Shown in pieces: positions 41,436 through 52,534 of a DNA stretch of 64,000 bases. The translations under genes were made by a program, and so were the position numbers. Source of the DNA: Symbiodinium natans (lineage: Eukaryota; Sar; Dinophyceae; Suessiales; Symbiodiniaceae). The stretch is taken from positions 1-64,000 of the forward strand of contig CAJNDS010002822.1 in NCBI GenBank assembly GCA_905221605.1. Direction: 5' to 3'. The first letter of the stretch is position 1; each line of letters starts with the position of its first letter. Under the pieces are notes generated by a model. That model did no database searches. It saw nothing but the letters and a program-made list of their open reading frames with translations, and was not told where the DNA came from.

Positions 41436-42897
41436 GGTCAGGCCGTTCCAAAGGCGAATATTCATGGGGCCCGCAGGTGTTCGTGATGTTCCTGGAAAGG
41501 TGTCTTTGCCTGAGAAACCAAGGGTGGTTGCCCCGTTGAGTTCGCGACCTGTATTTACTGGTCCTGGATCCATCCCCCGCAGGACGGAATGTCTCCCTAA
41601 GCGTGCCGCGGCCTCCCCTTCGAGCAACAAGTCAGATGCCCCACTCCTGGAACGTGTGCCTGAAGGGTCAACGTCCTTGCCTTCTGGTGATCGGCCAATG
41701 CCTCCACGACCTCCTAGCCCTAAGCGCAAAAAGAGGGAGCCCGAAAGTACCAGCCGATCCAGTGGCTCTGCTTCGTCTGACGAGGGCATCACGCAGGATT
41801 GTGCAGAAGCCTTTCTGGCCAGGCTTGATGCTCGTCCCACGTGTTCTGCGGGTCATCCCTTGTTCTCCTTTGGGTCTCCTGAGCCTGGATGGTGGTGCAG
41901 TGCATGCAAGCGCGTGTTCACCACGCGGCGATTGCTTTGGGGTTGTAGGGTCTGCGACTTCGACATTTGCGGAAATTGCTTGGTCGTCAGTCAAGGTGGC
42001 TCTTTCCCCACTCCGGCTCCGGCTCAGAATGTTGTCCATGATGCGCTCCCTGCTGTGCCGGTTCAGGATACCACTCAAGAGGCAATCCCCAGCAGCGCAC
42101 AAGCAATGCCCTCAATGAAGCTTTTGCGTGCCTCAGGGGTTTTAACAGGCAGCGACATGTTCCCGGATGACCTTCACCTGACCCTGGAAGTGAATGGTGA
42201 AAGCCTGTCAGTCTTGGGGTCGAGCAGGGCGCCAGGGCTCAAAGGGGGTTTCCGGAAAGTGTATCACCTTCGGGGTGAAGGGCCAGCTGCAAGCCTTGTT
42301 GTGAAGCTCGCTGAAAACGATGCTGACAATGTGAATGAGGTTAAGAGTGCTGCTGCGTGTCCGGCAGCCTTTACCTGCATCTTCGGCAGTGGCTCCATTT
42401 GGGTGTCCCTTGGAGCAGACGGTTTGTGCCGGGCTCATTATGTCATTACGGAACGCGTGGTTCCGTTGACTGCTTTGTTGGATGGCCCAACTCTGCCCCC
42501 CACGGCGTGCACCTCTTTGGCCCTTCAATGTTGCCGGGTTGTGTTCCGGGCAACTCTTGCAGGTATCAAGTGTAGGGACCTTGGGCAGAAGCAGTGGGGC
42601 CTCAAGGTCCCGCCAAACTTCAAATTCCAGGACGAGATCTCCCTGCAACAAGTGCGCGAAGGCTTAACAGGTGAAGCGTTTCACCTCGTCATCCTTGACG
42701 CCAATTGTTGCCTTCCAGTGCCCCAGGCGAGCCTCTTGGGGCCACGCAAAATGACCTCATTTTGGGCCCTTCAAACAAGGTTGGTGGGTGCACCCGCTAG
42801 CGAGCGGCTCCAAGCGTTTATCCGCGCTCATAATTTCAATGCCCGCAGTTGTCTTTCCGCTTTGACGCGTGATCACGTTACGGGGCTTTGTTCTTGA
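41428..42897 (+). CDS. Element 1 zinc-finger plus kinase-like protein, 489 aa
   Basis: The frame is open from 41140, but I start at ATG 41428 because it overlaps the previous stop in ATGGATGA, a typical re-initiation layout. Residues ~1-135 are disordered and Ser/Pro/Lys-rich (PPSPKRKKREPES). Residues ~138-184 form a C1/ZZ-like zinc finger: CSAGHPLF, WWCSACKRVF, WGCRVCDFDICGNC. Residues ~231-430 are kinase-like: GGFRKVYHL (glycine-loop-like), LVVKLA (VAIK-like), NEVKSA helix, HYVITERVVPL (hinge), a helix, KCRDLGQKQWGLK (HRDLKPEN-like), and VILDANCC (DFG-like). Catalytic motifs are degenerate, so a pseudokinase or a PKL-family enzyme is possible. The LINE ORF at 32336 has the same RDLG-type domain. 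Confidence 0.6.
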   Translation: MDEVRPFQRRIFMGPAGVRDVPGKVSLPEKPRVVAPLSSRPVFTGPGSIPRRTECLPKRAAASPSSNKSDAPLLERVPEGSTSLPSGDRPMPPRPPSPKRKKREPESTSRSSGSASSDEGITQDCAEAFLARLDARPTCSAGHPLFSFGSPEPGWWCSACKRVFTTRRLLWGCRVCDFDICGNCLVVSQGGSFPTPAPAQNVVHDALPAVPVQDTTQEAIPSSAQAMPSMKLLRASGVLTGSDMFPDDLHLTLEVNGESLSVLGSSRAPGLKGGFRKVYHLRGEGPAASLVVKLAENDADNVNEVKSAAACPAAFTCIFGSGSIWVSLGADGLCRAHYVITERVVPLTALLDGPTLPPTACTSLALQCCRVVFRATLAGIKCRDLGQKQWGLKVPPNFKFQDEISLQQVREGLTGEAFHLVILDANCCLPVPQASLLGPRKMTSFWALQTRLVGAPASERLQAFIRAHNFNARSCLSALTRDHVTGLCS

Positions 42898-45800
42898 GCC
42901 GGCTTAGGGGCAAATGTGTTTTGCGCTTTCTGCGCCCCTGGATTCACTTGGCACCGAGGCACTCGTCTGGAAGCGGTGCAAAGAATGCCTTGCAATGAGG
43001 ATGCAGTTCGTGATGTCGAAAAAAGGGAAATGAGTGGGCGCTCACGCATGTGTTTGCGCATGTTTATGATGTGATGTCATGAGACGAGCAAATGTTGCTC
43101 AGCCAAGGGGCTATGTGGGTCTCATGAAGCGGCACATGGTGCCTTTGTATGAGCCAAGGGGCTGTCATACAACATGGCCATGGTGCCATATGTCCGTTGC
43201 ACCATGGGTGCTCGTGCAAGGATGAAGGCTCAAAGCCATGTTCATGGATTCATGTATCATGTTAGGTCCTTGCTTTACGTTGCTTTTGGGCTTTTCCCGC
43301 CATGTGAGTTCGTGTTGTCTAGTGCCATGTGGTCTGCAGACAATGCTTGAAAAGACTGAAGTAGCAGTGCATGCCATGTCTGACGCACCTGAGGTGACAT
43401 GTGGCCTCCTGCACGACGTCTTCGATATCCCCGACGCCCCGCTTGTGAGGGCACTATCTTGGAACGTCGGCCAAGCATTCCAATTACCTGTTATTCATGC
43501 AATGCAAGTGACGTGCGCCCTTGGAGCCCAGGCGAGTCTCCAGGCTGTTTTCCACCGGATACCACTCACGCCTTGCGCTGCTCTGCCGGTGGTCCACATG
43601 GCGCACCAAAACCGAGACGCAGGGCCCTCTGCCTGTATGCAGGCCAAATCAACGAGGTGGTAGTGCCTGGGCGTTGCATCCGTGGCGTCTATGCATCTTG
43701 CCCACATTTTCACACGTGGCCATCCTCGTTCAGTCTCCCAGAGGCATCCCTGGACAGGTGTGCACATCCGTGCCAATGGGCATACCAATAAGTTCTGGGG
43801 TCGCTTACGACGTTTCCTTTGACCTACACTCGGCTGTCCTGCCGGTCGCAAACCTGGCACTGTGGAAGGTTTGGCTGCGGCCTCTCCCTCAAGGTGAGCC
43901 ATTCGACGTGGCATATCGTTTGCGCTTGCCCAGCTCCTCATTGTCAGCTGCGAGGGTCTTCCAGCCTAAAACCTGCTGTGGTCCAAGCGAACCCTGTCGG
44001 GGTATGTTGGATTTTCCCTAAGTTCTCCAATCTCGTTGCCCACCGACCTTGGCTTCTGGGTGGGAGCTGCGCGTGGTCAGGTTGCACGTGTTTGCGTGTC
44101 GCGCTATTTGTGTTGACTGCTCCGGGCCTGTTCCACTGTCCGGTCCAGTCTTGCCAGGAGGGCCCCTCGTGGGCTGTGCCGCCAAGTGTGTCTGCCCTGA
44201 GTGGCCATGCTGATGCTTGGTAATACAACATTGCAAATCATGGTTCCTCCTGTGCAGAGGGTGTGTGGCCTCAAGGCCTCGCCAGTGGCTCGGTTCATTG
44301 GGTGTTTGATGTTCACATGATCCGGTGCACGGCCCAATGCTAGGCTTCATGGACCAGCTCTGTCATGTCTCCTCTTCCTGGTCTAAAAGTTGGTCAGACC
44401 CGGCCTGCTACAGTTGCGCTGTGGGTGCCGCGCGTGCGCCGTGGCTCGAGCTGACATTGTGGTCTGCTTCACGTCTACACGATGCTGCGTTTACAATTGA
44501 GTCATGCGTGGCCCTTCGCCCCGCCGTGCCTCTAGGGCCGGGTCGACGTCGACGTGTCCGCCGCCGACCCCGGGCTCGGTCCGCATCTGCCTCCTGCCAG
44601 GGCCTTGTTCGGAGCGCAGGAGTCCGTTATACAGGGGACCATGCGCCCGCTCACTTCCAGCGCATTGTCGGCCTCCCGCCCTCCTGACCCATGTTCCCAG
44701 CGGTCCAACGCTGGCCACCGTAACCAGCTGGCCGTGCGCTGCCGCCGGCCTGTGCTCTAGTTCGGTTATATGGGGTGATGTTTGGGGATAATGTCTGGTT
44801 TTGGGTGGTTTCAGGATGCTTCAGTGTGCCTGTTTCAGGATGCTTCAGTGTGCATGTTTGGGATGCCTGAGGGGCTAGCCGGTGTTCGTCTGGTTTGTGC
44901 ACGCAAGGTCCCTTGCCTTTTGGTTCCCTTGCCTTTTGGGTGCCCGAATACTAAGCCTGTTTCAGGATGCTTCAGTGTGCATGTTTGGGATGCCTGAGGG
45001 GCTAGCCGGTGTTCGTCTGGTTTGTGCACGCAAGGTCCCTTGCCTTTTGGTTCCCTTGCCTTTTGGGTGCCCGAATACTAAGCCTGTTGTGCCTGGATAG
45101 GGCTCCCCGGTCCTCCGGACCTGACGCAACGGCTTGCGCGTCGGGGGTATTGTCTTGTTGTTAGACGGTTCTACTTGTTGTTATGGGCACCCGACCTTTG
45201 AACCTGTGGTGCCTGGGCATTATCGGCCGGATCCACTGACTGTCACACGGCAGGCTCGTCCCGAGCACGTCGCAGGTTGGCCCGCAGGGTCTAGTGGGTC
45301 TGACGCTTGACATGCTCTCCCTGACCCCTTTAACATGCGATTGGAGCTGATTTATTTGTGTTGGGCGCTGCCAAGGCTGCCAGACCAAACGCCTGAATTA
45401 ATTTAGCTTGAACGTCCCTCGCCCCTCGAGCGCTCCTGTCCTATCGGTGCTTGGAGAATTGGGGCCGAGAGCGCAACCCTGAAAGCGTGATGTGCGCTGT
45501 GCCGCTATGCGGCACATTGGGGCTAAGTGCACTGTGCCATAAGCCTTGGTATGCAGTTGCCAGGAGTAACATGCGTGGGTTGTGCTCGTGCACGTTACGT
45601 GGCAACTGAGTCTTGATTAGTGCTTTGTCAGGGGTTGCTAATTTCCGGCGTGAGCTTCTTTGGGTCGTATTCTGGCCCGGAGATTGCTGCTTTCCACCGC
45701 CTGTGACGGTCATGTCGGTCTCCCTCAAGGGTTCCGTCTTGAATCCAATGCAACAAGCCTCCCGTGCGCCAGTGGAGGACGGAGAGCTTGAGCGGTCAGC

Positions 45801-46858
45801 CTAAGACTGAGCCAACTAAGTGTCCATTCCCCTCATTGCATCGACTCCCTGTGTCGTGTGAGATTGAGCTGAATAGATCAGTTGGCCCGTTCCCCTTCCC
45901 CCTTGTGTTGGGCCAGGAACCTCCGTGCTGGAGGCCTACTGTGTGATCGAAGGGGGGCTTGTGAACCGATGCCTTTCAGCTAGGGAGCCCACCTTGGCGA
46001 ACAACTTCCTTTAGGATTGGTCCCTGGGCCGACGCTAACACTCTCTGGGTCCCGTGACCCCCCCCGCATGCAGGCTGAGCTAACCTTGTGTGGTGATGAC
46101 AGAGATGCTGGCGGCCCCAGTACCTCTGGAGCACCCGGCGGTGGCCCGGATCAAGACATGTGTTCACTTATGCAAGGTTTAATCGGGTCCCAATTTCTAG
46201 TTGGCACTTCGGACTCGTCATATAAAGTGTTACGTTGTGGACCGCAAGTTTCGTGATGTGCGGGTTGGGCAGCACCTGCGTGCTCTGGTTATACACGCTC
46301 TCAACAGTATTGGGCTGCCCTGGAGTTTGAGCCTCGGGGATGGGGGGATGCCCTCTGTGGATACTCCGGACTTGTTCTTGCTGGTTTCTTGGTCTAGCTA
46401 ACGTTGGTCTGACTGGTCCCTATGCAGCAAGCCCCCCCCCCTTTTGTGTACCGCACACTGTTGGGGGGCACCCGAATGCATGAAGATGTGCTTGGTTGCA
46501 ATACCATTGCCCAGAGAAGGGGGGGGGGGAGGTGAGGGTACTGCAGCGATCCCCCCCCCCGCTGCTCAACACCGAATTGACTGACAGTTACCAGCTTTGA
46601 CCTGCGTGGTAAGGTCTGTGTGCGTTGAGTTGGCGCAATCTTAAGGCCAGACCCGTAGGGAGGGCTTCCCCTCGCGATGTTCGCTAGACTGTGCCTTCAG
46701 CCTAATGCTCCCGCTCCATGTGGGTAATTGCCTTGGGGGTGGGATAGTGTGGACTGCCTCGGGAAGTGGTAACTGCCACTTGGGGCGGGTGAATCCTAGA
46801 GACTGTGCTCTATGCTGTCTTACGTTTGATGGCAACCACCTTGGTTTTTTCGGTTAAT
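42898..46858 (+). other. Element 1 non-coding body
   Basis: Several open frames exist on both strands, but none shows a recognisable domain or convincing composition; high GC explains them. Visible structure: CATG-rich text at 43060-43340, a 127-bp tandem duplication at 44832-45085, and long G or C runs at 46431-46443, 46509-46518 and 46551-46560. Confidence 0.5.
44832..45085 (+). repeat. 127-bp tandem duplication
   Basis: Two adjacent copies, 44832-44958 and 44959-45085, each beginning GTTTCAGGATGCTTCAGTG and ending near CCGAATACTAAGCCT. The copies appear identical. Part of the unit (TTTCAGGATGCTTCAGTGTG) is also present just upstream, at about 44812. Confidence 0.9.
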
Positions 46859-47071
46859 TGGGGGCTTGTTGTTTGTTGTTGGTGTTGCGCACATGTTTGG
46901 CAGGAGTGTGCGCTGACACAATGTGCATTGTGCTGTCCATGAGGATATTTGATTCGCCCACCGATTGAAAAAGGAGGAATGCTTGAGACTGTCGTCGGCT
47001 TTGGGCTTTGTGCTTGTCCTAGGTTCGGATGATGCTTTTGGGTTCAAACCAATTTTGGCACAAGCGATAAG
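46859..47071 (+). repeat. Element 1 repeat B1
   Basis: 213 bp matching B2 at 47769-47981. It ends CAAGCGATAAG and runs straight into A2. Confidence 0.9.
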
Positions 47072-47074
47072 CTG

Positions 47075-47391
47075 ACTGTTCGCGAGCGAATTGTGTTTTA
47101 TCGCTTGCTTCCAAAAATGCCCTGTGAAAAACGGTTTGCCGTTTTGTCACTGTTTGACACCAAAAGTTTCGTGATGCGCATGTTCCCCACGCTCCACAAT
47201 TGCCTGTTGCATGTTTTGCAAATTCCTTGATCAGCAGTTTACAGGGTTGCAGTGGCTGTATGCAGTTTGTGCACTGCGCCTGGATGTCCAACATGCCATG
47301 CTTTGTGAAGCTAAAGGACGGCTGATATTTGCAACTTGATGCGTGTTCCTTGTCGTGCAGCACGGGCTCCATCGGGCCGTGAAAATTTGTC
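47075..47391 (+). repeat. Element 1 repeat A2
   Basis: 317-bp copy of the left end (39253-39569), joined directly to B1. After it come 377 bp of different, GC-rich sequence (47392-47768) with no gene. Confidence 0.9.
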
Positions 47392-47768
47392 CCACCCAGC
47401 CCACCCTGTGTCTGCAGTCGCGGGGCCCGCGCTCCGCAGCCGCGGGCCCCTGTGTACCTCGGCCGGCATCCGTGGCCTTGCCGCCCGGCCATCACCTTCT
47501 AGCCACTGACAGTTGCCTCTGACAACTTGCTGCACTTGAACGGTCCGCATGTCCAGTGAGTCTGCCCCGGCTGGGGTTTCGATGTTGTGTCTTTGTCTAC
47601 GCTGCGGCGCCTCCGCGGCTCAACAAGCTCTTGTCCCACCCGGCCCACCCAGGGCATAAAAACAGGGCCCGCTACGGCGGCTGCAACTCCCTGTGTGCCA
47701 TCTGCACTCCCTTCCATGTTTGCTGTACAGTTGTCTCGCCCTCAAAGGGGGCTCTGAGACTTGGTAGC

Positions 47769-47981
47769 TGGGGGCTTGTTGTTTGTTGTTGGTGTTGCGC
47801 ACATGTTTGGCAGGAGTGTGCGCTGACACAATGTGCATTGTGCTGTCCATGAGGATATTTGATTCGCCCACCGATTGAAAAAGGAGGAATGCTTGAGACT
47901 GTCGTCGGCTTTGGGCTTTGTGCTTGTCCTAGGTTCGGATGATGCTTTTGGGTTCAAACCAATTTTGGCACAAGCGATAAG
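47769..47981 (+). repeat. Element 1 repeat B2 (right end)
   Basis: 213-bp copy of B1 ending in GATAAG. The flank begins GAAGTATTCG. This is taken as the right boundary of element 1. Confidence 0.85.
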
Positions 47982-48120
47982 GAAGTATTCGTGCCACATA
48001 GGCAAAGTCTAAGGTCACTGCTCTGCTATGTACAAGAACTGGTGTTTCGGCTTTGGACCCTTTGAAGGCGCTTTTAAGGGGAAGTTAAGATGCCTTTGCT
48101 TTTCTTGAAAAACAGTCATT

Positions 48121-50256
48121 GCTTAAAGGGAGCGTAAAGAAGGGCTTAAGGGGGGGCTTAAGGGGGGGAGCTTAAGGGGGGTTTAAGGGGGGGGCTTAAG
48201 GGGGGCTTAAAGGGGGCGTAAAGGAGGCCTGGGGGGGCTTTAGAAGAGAAGCTTAAAGGGTGTTAAAGGTGTTGAGACGCCCTCTTGGTTTAATTTTATT
48301 CTTTAAGAAAAGAGAGAAGAGATGTATTCTAAATTCCACCCCTTCTGAAACCTTGTTGTTTTTTGGTTTTATTATTCGAGGCCAGAGAAGTGAGACTCTA
48401 AACAGTATTTATCTTGAAGATAAGAGAGAGGGATTTATTCTAAATTCCACCTTCCTCGAATCTTGTTTTGCTTTTTGGATTTTATTTTTCAAAACCAGAG
48501 AACTAAACATTAACTTCCCTTTAAGAAGAGAGAGGGGAATTTATTCTAAATTCCACCCGAATCTTGTTATGTTTTTGTATTTGTTTTTTGGCTTTGCATT
48601 TGTGTTTTGTTGCGTGTTTTGTTTTTTCTACTTTTTTGAAAGCTCTGCAAGTATTGTGTTGCTGAGCACTTGTGCCGCTTCAGCGAGCACTTGTGCCGTC
48701 GGCAAGCACTTTGCCGCTTAGTCCAAGAATTTCGGTTGAAAACTTTGTGTTTGATTGAGCTCTGCGACATTGTGCCGCTCTTTAACGAGCAATTGTGCCG
48801 CTTCAGCAAGCACTTGTGGCGAGCACTCTGCAACTTGCAAAAGAGATGTTTTTTCGCGAGACACCGTCTTTAAGCTTGTTATGCCGCTTTGCATTTTGTT
48901 TTTTGTTGAGTGTTTTGGTTTTTTTGTGCTTTTTAAAACCTCTGCAAGCATTGTGCCGTTCTTTGACGAGCACTTGTGCCGCTTCAGCGAGCACTTGTGC
49001 CGTCGGCGAGCATTTTGCCGCTCAGTCGTCTAAGAATTTCTGTTTTGAAAACTTTCGAAAGAGATGTTGTTGTTTTTGTTTTTTTGAAGCTCTGCGACAT
49101 TGTGCCGCTCTTTACGAGCACTTGTGCCGCTTCAGCTTCAGATCAAGTCTGATGAAAGTTTTCAGAATTCTCGCGATTCTGTGCCCGCGCAGTGGACACA
49201 TCTCTGGAAATTTTTTTAGCTTCTGCACCTCGAAGAAAAGTATTTCCAGGCACACACAGGTGTGTTGTAATTTACCATGTTTGCAGGCTTCAAGGCTTTG
49301 GGAGCAGACCCTTGAAGGCGCAACCAAGGGGGAGCTTTTTAAGGGCTTAAGGAAGGCTGAAGGGGGCTTAAAGGGGAGCTGAGGGCTCAAAGGGGGGCTT
49401 AAGGGGGGGGCTTTGGGGGGGCTTCAGGAGAGGAGCTTAAAGGGTGTTGAAGGTGTTGAGATGCCCATTTGGTTTAATTTTATTCTTTAAGAAAAGAGAG
49501 AAGGGATTTATTCTAAATTCCACCCCTCGGAAACCTTTTCATTCTTCAAGGCCAGAGAAGTGAGACTCTAAACAGTAATTTATCTTGAAGTCGAATCTTG
49601 TTTTGTTTTTTGGATTTCATTTTTCGAAACCAGGGAAGTGAGACGCTAAACATTAACTTCCCTTCAAGAAGAGAGAGAAGGGAATTTTTTTTAAATTCCA
49701 CCCCCCTCGCGCCGCAAGGCACACACAGGTGTGTTTGCAATTTACCAATGTTTGCAGGCTTTTTTCTTGCGAGGCTTAAGGGGTTTAAGGGGGGGCTTTG
49801 GAGCCAGACCCTTTGAAGGCGCTTCTAAGGGGGAGTTAAGGGGCTTAAGGGAGGCTTCAGGGGGGCTTAAGGGGGAGCTGAGGGGGGGGGGCTTAAAGGG
49901 TTTGACCCTTTGCCTCCCCCGAAAAAAGGTCATTGCTCAAAGGGAGCGTGAAGGAGGGCTAAATGGAAGAAGAGAAGAGAATTTTAAATTCCACCCCCTT
50001 AGTTTCTTGTTATCCTGAAGGGGCTTCAGAGGGGGCGTAAGGGGGGGCTTAAGGGGGGCTTAAGGGGAGCTTAAGGGGAGCTTAATAGGCTTAAGGGGGG
50101 CTTAAGGGGGGCTTAAGGGGAGGGCGGGGGGGCTTAAAGGGGGGGCTTGGGGGGGGGGTTTAAGGGGGGGCTTAAGGGGGGCTTAAAGGGGCGCTTAAAG
50201 GGGGCCTTAAGGGGGGGGCTTGGGGGGGGGGCTTCAGGAGAGGAGCTTAAAGGGTG
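48121..50256 (+). repeat. CTTAAGGGGGG purine-rich tracts
   Basis: Irregular arrays of (GGGG)GCTTAA(GGGGGG) occur at 48121-48245, 49315-49450, 49780-49900 and most densely at 50019-50250. The strand asymmetry is strong (G and A against C and T). Runs of six or more G could support G-quadruplex or triplex structures. Confidence 0.8.
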
Positions 50257-50660
50257 TTGAAGGTGTTGAGACGCCCTTTTGGATTAATTGTATTCTTTAA
50301 GAAAAGAGAGAAGGGATATATTCTAAATTCCCCCCCCTGAAACCTTGTTGTTTTTTGGTTTCATTATTCGAAGCCAGAAAAGTGAGACTCTAAACAGTAA
50401 TTTATCTTGAAGATGAGAGAGAGGGATTTATTCTAAATTCCACCCCCCTCGAATCTTGTTTTGTTTTTTGGACTTCTTTTTTCGAAACCAGAGAAGTGAG
50501 ACTCTAAACATTAACTTCCCTTTAAGAAGAGAGAGAAGGGAATGTATTCTAAATTCCACCCCCCTCGAACCTTTTTATGTTTTTGTATTTGTTTTTTGGA
50601 TTTCACTATTCGAAACCAGAGAAGTGAGACTCTAAACATATGTTATCCTGAAGGGGCTTT
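48260..50660 (+). repeat. Dispersed ~110-bp repeat with a TTCTAAATTCCACCCC core
   Basis: Copies carry AAGAGAGAGAAGGGATTTA, TTCTAAATTCCACCCC, TCTTGTTTTGTTTTTTGGA and CCAGAGAAGTGAGACTCTAA in that order. They lie at about 48295-48560, 49490-49705 and 50290-50640, partly in tandem, with more decayed relatives at 49965-50000 and 60300-60610. They alternate with the CTTAAGGGGGG tracts, so the two make a composite higher-order repeat. Confidence 0.75.
48590..49140 (+). repeat. Tandem ~300-bp duplication with GTGCCGCTTCAGC motifs
   Basis: Two related blocks (about 48590-48850 and 48890-49140) each contain TTGTTTTTT, CTCTGCAAG and then GAGCACTTGTGCCGCTTCAG and CTTGTGCCGTCGGC motifs. Inside each block the GAGCACTTGTGCCG motif itself recurs two or three times. 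Confidence 0.7.
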
Positions 50661-51307
50661 TTGGCGCTTTCCAGACTGCTACACTCAGGCGACTCTGGCC
50701 CACAGACAAGCACTCAACGTGGAAAGAGCAACTACCGAGAACCGCGACCTCCGCAGGCAGCTTTCTTGTGGAAGTGATCAACGTGAAAGAAACTTGCACG
50801 GGGAGACCCACACACCCGAAGCCAGAATTGCCTAGATTTTTCGACCCCAGATTTGGAGGTCACAGAATCACAGCTGCAAGCCTCACGCGCACACAGCCTT
50901 CTGCTTCTACTATACACTTCCAGCTTGTAGTCACGTGCTCTTCCCGCCAACTCTACCCCTGCCCACTTATGCGGCGTCGCGAAGATTAGAGGGGCACCTA
51001 CTGTAGCTCTGGCGGAGTCGGCGTGACAAGTCTCGATGGAGTCGGCGGAGTCCTCGCAAATTGCAATTAACCAATAGAGTGCCGTGGAGTCCTTGGTTTT
51101 CTGGAATAACAAAACAATGTTTTTTAATTTGGAAACACAACGACTCCGCCGTTCGCGGGCAGCTTGCCACCTTGGTCCGTTTTGTTAAGACTCTAGGAGT
51201 GGAGGGCCTCCACCACGCAGCAGGAAAGTGACCTTCGCTATGTTCTCAAGCAGGTTAAGCCGAGGCAGAAACTCGGTCTTCTAGCACTTGCAATGGCAAT
51301 CAAGCTT

Positions 51308-51690
51308 CCTTTCCAGCCTCTTCAAAACACAGTCAACCCCCTCTCACTCCAACCCTTTCAAAAGAGGTCACACCCAACCCAGCCCCTTCATAGCATTCAA
51401 ACCCGCCCAAGCCCACCCCAAGCTTACCCAGAAGCGCGAACCTCAGCGCCTTCAAAACATGGGTCAAACCTATCCCAGCCCCGTCAAAGCATGGTCAAAA
51501 CCACCCCAAAGCCATTCCACCTTGAAACACGGTCAAACCCACCCCACCCACCCGCACCCCTTCTAAACAGACCCAACCCACCTCGAGTCCATTCAAAACA
51601 AGGCAAACCCACCCCAGTCCATTCAAAGCATGGTCAAACCCAGCCAAACCCACCCCAAACCCTCGCTGAACCCACCCAAACCCACCCGCT
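51308..51690 (+). repeat. CA-rich degenerate repeat
   Basis: Irregular copies of a 30-40-mer with the core TTCAAANCATGGTCAAACC followed by CACCCCA. The frame stays open because of the low T content, not because it codes. Confidence 0.6.
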
Positions 51691-51699
51691 ATTCTTACG

Positions 51700-52043
51700 T
51701 GTGTCTATGCATGTGCGTGTAGGCGTGTGTGCATGTAGACATGCATGCATGCATGTATGCATGTCTGCCTGTATGTGTGCATGTATGTATGTATGTATGT
51801 ATGTAGGAGTGTGCATGTATGTTGTATGTATGTATGTATGTATGTATGTATGTATGTATGTATGTATGTATGTATGTATGTATGTATGTATGTATGTATG
51901 TATGTATGTATGTATGTATGTATGTATGTATGTATGTGTGTGTGTGTGTTGTATTTGTGTGCATGTGTGTGTTTGTATGTATGTGCGTATGTATGTGTGT
52001 ATGCATGGATGGATGTATGTATGTGTGTGTGTGTGTGTGTGCA
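51700..52043 (+). repeat. TATG microsatellite with TG-rich edges
   Basis: A pure (TATG)n tract of about 28 copies at roughly 51824-51935, flanked by imperfect TG/TATG/TGCATG sequence. It ends about 50 bp before the ATG of the split transposase gene. Confidence 0.95.
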
Positions 52044-52096
52044 GAAGAACTGGAGCTGGAATTGCGCAATATTTGCAGGTTCATTTTTTGTTTAAA

Positions 52097-52310
52097 ATGG
52101 CGCCTAAATCCGTGTACGTCTGGCATGTGCTTTCTTGTTCTGCTTCGGCAGAGCAAGACTTGACGGCGACAGCTTGTGCATGGTTGCAAAACTCCGGTGA
52201 AGAGCGCATTAAGTTGAAAGTCTCCACCTTTCAGAAGCAGACCACGGTGCTCGGGCATTGCCACAGACATGATGGTTGTGGTTTGGCCTTTAGGTTTATG
52301 TTTCTGAAGG
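52097..52310 (+). pseudogene. MULE-like transposase, N-terminal fragment
   Basis: The reading frame starts at ATG 52097 (MAPKSVYVWHVLSCSASAEQ) and continues to ..FRFMFLKE, where element 2 begins. It includes VLGHCHRHDGCGLAFRF, a Cys/His cluster of the kind found in the DNA-binding region of FAR1/MULE-type transposases. Reading across the element, with one AAG kept, the frame continues at 57248 as EEKLQLLGLVQEGERFF without a break. This shows the two parts were one gene. Confidence 0.65.
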
Positions 52311-52527
52311 AAGCGTGCCAGCGAGGGACGAGCAAGCGTTTTATCTTGAAAATGGAAAATGACCTTTCATGTCATTTAGGCACCTCTTGTGCTTCGACTC
52401 TGTGCAGCATGTTGCGTTTTGCACTGTGCATGTGTTCTCATTTTCTTGAAGAGAGTACCTGTCTTTTCATGTCAGCTTCCAAGATCCTTGACTTCAAGCA
52501 ACACTTCGGCTTGAGCAGCAGCTCTGA
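52311..52527 (+). repeat. Element 2 repeat A1 (left end)
   Basis: 217 bp beginning AAGCGTGCCAGCGAGG and ending AGCAGCAGCTCTGA; an apparently identical copy is at 56218-56434. Confidence 0.9.
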
Positions 52528-52534
52528 CCCTTGA

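Larger units (their letters stand above)
39249..47981 (+). mobile_element. Element 1: split-direct-repeat element without recognisable RT
   Basis: Two repeat pairs are arranged A1 (39253-39569), B1 (46859-47071), A2 (47075-47391), B2 (47769-47981). B1 and A2 abut, giving the A1..B1A2..B2 order known from PAT/Ngaro-type tyrosine-recombinase retrotransposons, although here 377 bp separate A2 from B2. Members of each pair are almost identical, so the structure is young. The body holds three consecutive ORFs (39837-42897) and then nearly 4 kb with no recognised gene. I see no RT, RNase H or recombinase, so it is either non-autonomous or a decayed or captured derivative. The right end is GATAAG, as in element 2. 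Confidence 0.6.
47982..52096 (+). other. Gene-free, repeat-filled region
   Basis: No convincing gene. It contains CTTAAGGGGGG tracts, a ~110-bp AAATTCCACC family, GTGCCGCTTCAGC repeats, CA-rich degenerate repeats and a TATG microsatellite, listed separately. A stretch near 50695-50765 (ATLAHRQALN..ENRDLRRQL) reads like a short helical exon, but it has no supporting context. Confidence 0.6.

Noticed and set aside
43238-44791. Several 90-170-codon ORFs in the GC-rich part of element 1
   Set aside because: Overlapping on both strands with no motif; explained by low stop frequency.
51293-52080. ORF rich in Met-Tyr-Val-Cys
   Set aside because: Translation of the CA-rich and TATG repeats. Only the part from 52097, in the same frame, was kept as a transposase fragment.
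51695-52270. Minus-strand His-Thr-Tyr-Ile repeat ORF
   Set aside because: Reverse reading of the TATG microsatellite.
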